The position numbers and the translations under genes were made by a program. From assembly GCA_025200525.1 (NCBI GenBank), contig CM045770.1, positions 122,365,429 through 122,429,428 on the forward strand: a stretch of DNA of 64,000 nucleotides, read 5' to 3'. This DNA comes from Camellia lanceoleosa (lineage: Eukaryota > Streptophyta > Magnoliopsida > Ericales > Theaceae). Position 1 is the stretch's first letter; every line of letters begins with the position of its first letter. Below, in pieces: positions 57,126-64,000 of the stretch. The notes under the pieces are model-generated. The model had not been told where the DNA came from and made no database searches. It saw nothing but the letters and a program-made list of their open reading frames with translations.

Positions 57126-57466
57126 GTGAGACACGATTAGATCTATTTTGATTTATGCTTGAGACTTGTTTCATATGTTGTCATCTTGTTATTACTCATT
57201 GCATTGCATTGCATAATCATGGATTTTTAAAAACAATCGGTTTCGCAAAGCGTGTAAGTCCAATTTCCAAGCACATATTTGAGAATGTCATTTGTATCTT
57301 GCTCTTGAACTACCCTGGTTTGATTCCTTGCAAAGAGATACGTAGGCAACTTTCAAGTTCAACCAATTGCATTTACATTTTGTTTGTTTGCCTAAGTCTT
57401 ACAACCTTGTCAAAAGGGTTGTCTTCGGGCTTTGACATTCACTCACGTCATGAAATGACTTCGAGC
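57126..57466 (+). other. 3' end of the Tat II interior
   Basis: Aligned with 13680-13866 of the Ogre-like element: 'tggtttgattccttgcaaag', 'gatacgtaggcaac', 'gggctttgacattcactc', 'tctgtcaaagaggg'. It holds one unit resembling the 35-bp array ('aaagcgtgtaagtccaattt', near 57247). Non-coding. Confidence 0.7.
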
Positions 57467-57485
57467 TCTGTCAAAGAGGGACAAC
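57467..57485 (+). other. Polypurine tract of Tat II
   Basis: 'gtcaaagagggacaac' directly before TGTAGACACC, as in the Ogre-like element. Confidence 0.65.
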
Positions 57486-59250
57486 TGTAGACACCCCATT
57501 TTGACCACCCTTAAGACTTGGGCGCTTCACTTTGAACACTCGATGATGAATGTTACGCTGTCCAATCGTTCGAATCTTTAGCAAAAGGATTCAGTTTTGA
57601 GCTTCAAAAACCTAAACCTTGCACCCCATTTTGACTAAAACTTTATTTTTTCTAGCCTAACCACTCAAAGAACAGTTGGCCAACAGATGGCCGGCAGGCC
57701 ATTTTCATTGGGCCGGCCGTACATCCTTATGGCCGGCTGGCCATATTTAGCGAGAATAGATATTTTGCTACAGCCAACTGCTCCCATGCACGGGATTTGG
57801 ATCAACTGTCTCTTTTGAAGATATTTCTAATGTGAGAAGCTGAAATTCTATAAATGCAGCATCTCACCTCATGGTTTGGGGTTAGAAAAATTTTCCAAAA
57901 GCCCAAAACTTGTCCAACACACTTCTCTACCATCTTGAAATATAAATACACAATAGATACGCCATATATACCTAAACTTGAAGCCTTTTTCTGAGATTTT
58001 GAACACAATTTTAGATGCTTGAAAGTGATTAGATTGAGGTTTGTGAATTAAAAAGATCATCCTCTCTTTCAAGAGGTAATTTTTGAAACTTTTTCCCCAC
58101 TTTTTCTCTATCTTTTTCTTGTCTCTATATGTTGTTTTCAGAGTGTTTTGGGGCATGAAATACGTGATTTAAAGTTACAAAAAAGTGGAGGGATTAGCCA
58201 TCCTTCCTTAGGCTTGTGTGCTAGATGAAACCTCTTAGCTTTCTTTCGCTTTTAATCACTTTTTCTAACTCTTAAAACTAATTTTCAGCACTATTTTTTA
58301 TGTTTTTTGTGTGCTGTTTAATGTGTTAATTTATAGTTTGAATACTATAGTTGTGTTGTTGCAAGTCATCCCGGATTTGGCATGTTTAGGATACAGGGGC
58401 CAATCCGTTTGAGTTGATTGTTTTACTTATGAATTTCTTGCTTTCATATTGTTGTTGTCCACCTTGAGGCTAGGTAGTAGTTTCCATGTCCAAAGTGTTG
58501 AAAAACTCTCTTATCAATCATTTCAAAACATGGAAATGGATGTCTCATCCTTGTTCTATGAGCAAAAGAGTTGTCAACAACTTTGACAAGTTGTGTGTTT
58601 AAGCTTTGATAGATAGCTTGTTTCTTGCTTACTTGCTTTGTTGCTCATAAAGAGCACTTTATCGAGAAGTGTTGAAAACTCTCTCCTAGTTCCACTTTGA
58701 AGCATGGAAATGGATGTTTCATCCTTATTCCATGAGTAGGGAGATGAGTTGACAATAATTCTTGAGTTATCATTATTCTTGATTTTAGTTGCTCTATGAT
58801 CATCGCATGCTATCTTATGATGTTTGATAATTTGTGAGGCATGTCCACATCTTCCTTGAATAAGTTTCATCATAGGAAGGAGGTAAGGAGGATAGCCTTT
58901 TTTTGTGATTAGCTAAGTCTTCTCTTATTTCTCTTAAGATCATCATGCAAAAAACTTGCTATGGTTAATGATTTTGGGAAGCAAACATGCTCCCTCCTTG
59001 CAAATCTTCGTGACAGGAGGGAGCAAGAAGGATGAACATCTTTTGAAAACACTCTATATTACTCTGTTCCAATTCTATTGCAGCAAGGTATTCCTCAGAA
59101 ACAGTGGCCGGTCGGCCATTATTTTGTACGGCCGACCATCTTATCAAGTCGGCCAGTCAAGCAGATTGTACGGCAGTAGTGATTTTCTAGCAAAACAAAG
59201 CAAATCCTGAGGTCCAAACAGAAATATTTTCTAACTATGAATAGGGGGGA
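57486..59250 (+). mobile_element. 3' LTR of Tat II, truncated
   Basis: Starts TGTAGACACCCCATTTTGACC. It aligns with the reverse complement of 61180-63068: both have 'acccttaagactt', 'cactcgatgatga', 'aaccttgcacc', GGCCGG palindromes and, near 59075, 'attctattgcagca'. The homologous LTR ending is absent, so this copy is cut short at about 59250, where it meets intron-like sequence of the PGG gene. Confidence 0.72.
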
Positions 59251-59720
59251 TGTTCTCATTAAGGGTCTTTCCTTCACAATCCTTTTAATTCTTCTGTAAC
59301 AAGCTATAGATTCGTCCATTGCACTCTTCAGCTTGAGAGGGACTATTGGATAAGGTTATGCGATCATGTTTTATGTATTTGAATTTCAAATGTATTTTAT
59401 ACTAATCTAGTTCTATTTGTCCACATAAGATGTGACTACTTGTAATATATAACATAGCTTACTTTCTACAAATTGGGTGTAAAAGTTGTACTTGTGATGC
59501 ATATCTTGTACTTCTATATCATGATATAAGAAGTCTTGTGGCCAAGTCTCCGTCTCGAATCTATTTCTCTTGTCTCAAGATTTGTCCACATCAACTCTTT
59601 AAGAAACCCAAACTTGGTCTATATGATATAGAGACCCTTCTTCTAAAGTCAATTGATTTTAGGATAATATTTATGTACAAGTTTCATCCTTAAGCATAAA
59701 CTTAATCATTTTTTTTCTAG
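59251..59720 (+). other. Probable intron of the PGG gene
   Basis: AT-rich, no ORF of interest, ending in a pyrimidine-rich 'ttttttttctag' acceptor at 59709-59720. The left boundary against the Tat II LTR is approximate. Confidence 0.5.
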
Positions 59721-59904
59721 CATGTATTGTATGATGATGACTCCCTACAACATTTCTTATGTCACCAAAACAATGATGGAAAGACAACAAAAGAATTATT
59801 TAAAGAAAATCACTCAAGGCTACAGGAACAACCCAGGAAAGTACTCAAAGATATGAACAATGGCCTAATGTTGGTTTCTACTCTCATTGGCATTGTTAAC
59901 TTTG
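59721..59904 (+). pseudogene. Ankyrin/PGG-domain gene, last exon, part 1
   Basis: After the acceptor the frame reads '[20 protein letters not shown]' and '[17 protein letters not shown]', which is the end of an ankyrin-repeat region and the first membrane segment of a PGG domain (ACD6/ITN1-like proteins). Such proteins are membrane-bound and linked to defence and cell-death signalling. The exon stops at CTTTG (59900-59904), the target-site duplication of the solo LTR, and goes on at 63074 in the same frame. Upstream ankyrin exons are not in the window. This is the only clear host gene. Confidence 0.85.
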
Positions 59905-62900
59905 TGTAGCATTCTTTTCGTGCTCCTCTCGGATACAATTAGCCCTACAGTTCAGACTCTCGTGGTTCTGAATCTGATTTCACAAGTGCAATGTGAAACA
60001 GATAAATACAAATGAGTCCAAATCCGGCAAATCTTTTAGAAAATCGATTTTGAATTAAAATGCCAAAAATGGATTGCATTGCCAGATTATAGAGTTACCA
60101 CCTAAATGTTTTTGAAAAAATTTAGAAAACTCGTGACTCGTGCCAAAGGCCACTTATCCGTCATCACTAAAGTGTCTCGGCTTAGGAACTTAGGTATGAG
60201 AGGGGAAGATCATGAATTAAGCACCCTACTCATCTGATTAAAAGATCGGCCTCTACTAATCATGATGTGATTCTTATTTACATTATATGCTCTTGTTCTG
60301 GTTATTAGGCTAATTTACTGTGATGCACATAATTATAGACTAATTCACCCACTTTGGAATACTTTGATTTCATGTTTGTTTTGAAAAAGTGTTTTGAATA
60401 TGCACCACTTGAAAAAGTGAGCTCACATGTACATTGATCAAATTATCTCAATTTAAGCAAATTACCCTTCATCCACAGGAATTCAAGAGATATGTCAAAT
60501 AAGCACTTAGTCTCATGGTAAACATGCTTGATATGGAAACACTAACATTCATGCAATATGCTAAAGCAAGAAATGCTCACCTAGTACTCCAAGGCAAGCC
60601 AAAGAAAACTAAAATAATTAGAAGAAATGCATGTTCCTAAACAATACAATATGACTAATGCAACACATACAAAATGCAACTAATAGGCTTGGTTTATTAA
60701 CATGGCATGTGAATCAATTTAATAGCATGCAATGAAGCACGTATTCAAATAGTGTACAATCATAAAGTTAGAATGATTTACCAAACCCAATGCATGCAAA
60801 ACGAATGGATGTGAGTCATGGAAAATGCTAAAGAAAACATGATGCTCTATGCTATCCATCATAAGTGAGTAAATAAAAGAGAGAAAGAAATGGGGGTTGG
60901 AAGACATACACAAATTATTACAAGTTTGCCCTTATGCAAGAGGGTCCGAATGTCCGAATGTCTGAGTGTCCGAATCAAGTACTTATTACAAATCAAAATG
61001 AATAAATAAGCTAGATTAACTAATTATTACAAATTTAAAGGAATCTAAGTAATTAATTACAACATTGAATTATTAGAGCACTAATTTTACAAGTAATGGA
61101 AAGCGAGGAAATGCATATGCATGAACATGAATCTTCACCCAAAAAAAACTCCTCTGTTTTGTTGTCGGAACCATTCTGTTTTGTAGTTAGAAAATTAAAC
61201 TATTTTCTCCTCAGCCCCTGCTCTACTCTACCATGAAAATGACACTGCCTATGTAAAATAAAGTGGTCGGCCGGCCAGAAAAAATGGTCGACCGGATAGT
61301 CAGGTGGCCGGTCGGCCATAATTTTGGGGGTCTACCCTGCTGCAATAGAAAAGAAACAGAGCACAAACAGAGTATTTCAAAGGGATGTTTGTCCTTCCTG
61401 CCTCTTCCTGTCATGAAACAGATCAAGGGAGAGGTATACTCAGTTCACAAACCATCACTTGTCACAAACTCGTTGCGTGATGATCTATGAACCAATGAGA
61501 CAAAAGCATAATAAATGACAAAAAAAGACCAACAACCACCTCCCTATCATGGAATGACCTCAAGGGGAGCGGTAGACATTGCTTCTCAAGTCGTTAACAT
61601 CACTAAAGAGTATGTAATGACCCAAGACACGATAGGTTCGATTAATGTTCGATTGAACCAAACCAATCTTATTACTCTCATTACCATTTTAGTCCAATTT
61701 TATTAGCCTCTTTTAATTATCTTTCCATTCTTTAATCATTTAGTCCAAAAATGAGAATTAAGTCCACTAATTAAAGAGAAATGTCAAACAAGAAGTTGTT
61801 CTTGACATGAGAGAGATGTAATGCCTTGGTAATGAACATCTGAAAAGATTAAACCATTAAGTATGGAAGGGTCTCTTTCATATGCCTTAAACAACACTCA
61901 CTTGAAACGAATCTCAAACAAAGAAAAAACCAAGAAAGGGGGGAGGTTGCAGATATGATTATGCAAAGTGTGAACGCATGTATGGAAAGCATAAAATGAA
62001 AGCTATCAACTCGAATAGGTTAGTGTCTATGGCCTAAACCACCAAACCTATGCGGACTACAACACTACAAGCATACTATACAAAGCATGAATGAAGTAAA
62101 CACACTAAAACTATCCTAAAACTCACAAAAATAATGTTGAAAAAACATGAAAAAGCCAAAAAAAAAAAGATAACTAAAAATGGAGAAATGAAGCTAGTAA
62201 ACTATGCTAAAGAGGGGTAGCTAACCCCTCCATTTTTGGAACTTCAAAACCACATTTTTAGCCTTTGAAAACCTCTAAAAAACAGTGGTAAAAAGATTTT
62301 AAAAAAGTTGAGAGAGAAGTGGGAAACACATGGGCAAAAGCTTAGAGAATAAGGTTTAAAGAAAGGTACCTTTGATAGCTTCAAGTCACAAGTTTTAGCC
62401 CATAAAAACAGTGTAAAAATAGTGCAAAAACAGCAAAGAAAGATGGGAGAAAAGTAGTGCAGAGAAAGCCAAAGTTATACCTCTTGAAGATGAGTAACTC
62501 CTTTGTTTACAAACTAACAAGTTCTCACTCTCAAGGGCTGAGATTTAAACTCAAAAAGCTCAGCAAGAAGAGCTATTTTTTTGGTTTAGGAAGTGTAGAG
62601 AGAGAGTGTGTAGTTTGCAAGATAGGGATAGAGTGTTTTACAAGTCTTGGTCCCTTTGGAATTTTTCTAACTTAATTTCAAGAGAGGTGGCCATGTATAT
62701 ATATAGAAAAACATGAGCCTCTATCGAACACAATTGTATAGGGACAACTGGTGCAAGGTATGGGCAATGTGGGATAGTTGGCATTAAATATCTGTTCTGC
62801 CAGGACAACTGGTCAGTTGGCCAGGTGGAGGACGACCGGCCACTAATTTCTGGCCAGCCGGCCACCTGTTGGCCTGCAGGCCTCTGGGTGGTCAGGCTTG

Positions 62901-63068
62901 ACAAAAAACAAGTTTGGGTTCAAAAGGTGGTGCAAGGTTCAAGGCTCTGAAACTCAAGAACCGAGGCTTCTTGCTGAGAAAATTGAGTGTATGTACAGCG
63001 TAGTATTTCATCATCGAGTGATCAACCTGAGGCAAGTCTTAAGGGTGGTAAAAAATGAGGTGTCTACA
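59905..63068 (-). mobile_element. Solo Ogre-type LTR inside the PGG exon
   Basis: 3164 bp, flanked by CTTTG (59900-59904 and 63069-63073). On the minus strand it opens TGTAGACACCTCATTTTT (63068) and ends GCTACA (59905), the LTR type of the 1846-18022 element and Tat II. Near the right of its transcript are 'TTTAGGTGGTAACTC' and 'TTTGCCGGATTTGGACTC', as in the other Ogre-like LTRs. No internal coding sequence remains, so it is a recombination product. Confidence 0.93.
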
Positions 63069-63073
63069 CTTTG

Positions 63074-63372
63074 CAGCACTTTTTAATATCCCTGGAGGTT
63101 TCAAAGAAGATACAGGTTTACCAGTTATTCAAAGTGAACATGGACATGATCTAAACCTCTTCATAGGGTACACTGGTCTGTCTCTACTTTCTTCTCTATT
63201 AGCTTTGGTAATTATGCTTTCAATTCAATTGTCACGATTTCATAGCAGTGATTTCTACATGGCCATGCCATTTAGATTTATTATTTCTATGTCTTCTATG
63301 TTCATCTCAATAATCTTAACGATCTTGGCATGTTCCAAAACCTATACTCTTGAAAACATACCCTTTGTCTAA
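63074..63372 (+). pseudogene. Ankyrin/PGG-domain gene, last exon, part 2
   Basis: Continues with the family's signature: 'ALFNIPGGFKEDTGLPVIQS' holds the Pro-Gly-Gly motif. Membrane segments 2 ('GLSLLSSLLALVIMLSIQL') and 3 ('IISMSSMFISIILTILACS') follow. A TAA at 63370-63372 ends the frame after 'ENIPFV'. The same frame then stays open to TAA 63535-63537 and encodes a hydrophobic 'IIISPFCVVLGLVYIDIIYI', as expected of the fourth membrane segment of PGG proteins. The first stop may therefore be premature. With a 3.2-kb LTR in the middle, the gene cannot make a normal protein unless the LTR is spliced out. Confidence 0.87.
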
Positions 63373-63537
63373 ACTTGGATAATAATATCACCATTCTGTG
63401 TTGTGTTGGGCTTAGTTTACATAGACATAATTTACATAACCTTGAGTTACATTCATTTTTCCATACATTCATTTCACTATAAAGGCCATGAAATCCTAGA
63501 TTTTCCTCTTTACTGTTTGTTTCTATTTATCCAGTAA
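63373..63537 (+). other. Open frame beyond the PGG stop
   Basis: 54 codons in frame with the PGG exon: 'TWIIISPFCVVLGLVYID', 'YITLSYIHFSIHSFHYKG', then TAA. It is hydrophobic and in the right place for the last PGG membrane helix. Most likely it was part of the protein before the TAA at 63370. Confidence 0.5.
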
Positions 63538-63980
63538 TTTATTATCTTTGTATGCAAGATGTCCAAGTATGGTTATCTTTATGAGTTAACTAATTTGTAC
63601 TAAGTGATGATTGTTGAATAAGAGTTCTTTAGTTGTTGAAGCTATTTAATGACATACGTTTTTGAGTCGTTAAGACGTGTTTGTTCATTCCATATATGCT
63701 CTCTTGGTGTGTGTGCATTTATATATAATTTTTCTATATTTGGTAATCATCATAGGTTTACTTTCTCTCTCTATGTGTGTGTGTGGCTATAATTCAGGAA
63801 CACCATTGTTAATAAATTTTCGATAATGTTATGGTGATCCCACTTATCTATCATATTTTGTTTACTATTTGTGTCATTAGTCATGTTTATTACTAATACA
63901 ATTGTAACACATGAGATGGTAAATAGAATATGATAAACAAATGAGATTATCATAACACTAACACTAACACTAATGACAAT
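63538..63980 (+). other. PGG 3' flank
   Basis: AT-rich, with a short (TG)n near 63773-63785 and 'aacactaacactaacactaa' near 63954-63973. No gene seen. Confidence 0.5.
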
Positions 63981-64000
63981 TGTAACGCCCCAAGAAAATA
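63981..64000. mobile_element. Possible LTR edge at the window end
   Basis: TGTAACGCCCC is the reverse complement of the GGGGCGTTACA end of the Tekay-type LTRs and a common gypsy LTR start. Only 20 bases are available. Confidence 0.4.

Larger units (their letters stand above)
43270..59250 (+). mobile_element. Tat II: Ogre/Tat-like element, 5' truncated, carrying an antisense PMD gene
   Basis: It has a 3' interior with polypurine tract (57467-57485) and a 3' LTR starting TGTAGACACCCC at 57486, both like those of the element at 1846-18022. The stretch at 56100-56230 also resembles 11620-11720. Going left, the interior passes two tandem arrays and the start of an antisense PMD gene, which continues across the Tekay insertion to about 43270. 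No gag, pol or 5' LTR is seen, so the left is lost. Assigning the PMD gene to this element is an inference: the gene abuts the interior without a visible boundary, and Tat elements are known to carry antisense extra genes there. The right LTR fades near 59250. Confidence 0.6.

Noticed and set aside
58574..58873. 99-codon minus-strand ORF in the Tat II LTR
   Set aside because: No recognisable domain, no conserved partner in the solo LTR that I can see, and it sits inside an LTR.

Overview
The window reads as repeat-rich intergenic DNA of a flowering plant, most likely a eudicot. It is dominated by nested, decayed LTR retrotransposons of the Ty3/gypsy (Tat/Ogre-like and Tekay-like chromovirus) and Ty1/copia groups. 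Introns use GT-AG sites, AT-rich inverted repeats lie between the elements, and one plant-type host gene (ankyrin/PGG family) is left in pieces. I see no rRNA, tRNA, CRISPR array or bacterial-type gene. The species cannot be read from the sequence.

Layout, left to right. 1-1455: remnants of a Tekay-like LTR and a Tat-type LTR. About 1456-38776: one Ty1/copia element on the minus strand, opened by three later insertions, each with a 5-bp target-site duplication. These are a 16.2-kb Ogre-like element in its 3' LTR (1846-18022, GTACC), a 2.5-kb solo LTR in its 3' untranslated part (18573-21057, TTAGC), and a 12-kb Tat element in its integrase (23402-35408, GCATT). 38777-41600: AT-rich DNA with a foldback element and a MITE-like hairpin. 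About 41600-43270: a plus-strand copia fragment related to the minus-strand one. About 43270-59250: a 5'-truncated Ogre/Tat-like element (called Tat II here) carrying an antisense multi-exon plant-mobile-domain (PMD) gene. A 9.9-kb Tekay-type chromovirus (about 45444-55385) has landed in that gene. 59721-63537: the last exon of an ankyrin/PGG membrane-protein gene, split by a 3.2-kb solo Ogre-type LTR (59905-63068, CTTTG duplication). 63981-64000: what looks like the edge of another LTR.

How the parts work together. The retroelements carry gag, protease, reverse transcriptase, RNase H and integrase, but all are broken by stops and frameshifts. Where the ancestral codon can be guessed, most in-frame stops are C-to-T or G-to-A changes, as expected of heavily methylated DNA. 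Two Tat-lineage elements carry unrelated antisense, intron-containing genes between the pol region and the 3' LTR: a 'putative gypsy type transposon' domain plus coiled coil in the 23402-35408 element, and a PMD protein in Tat II. The 3' regions of the two Ogre-like elements also hold tandem arrays at matching places, and each element appears to have amplified a unit that the other keeps as a single copy.
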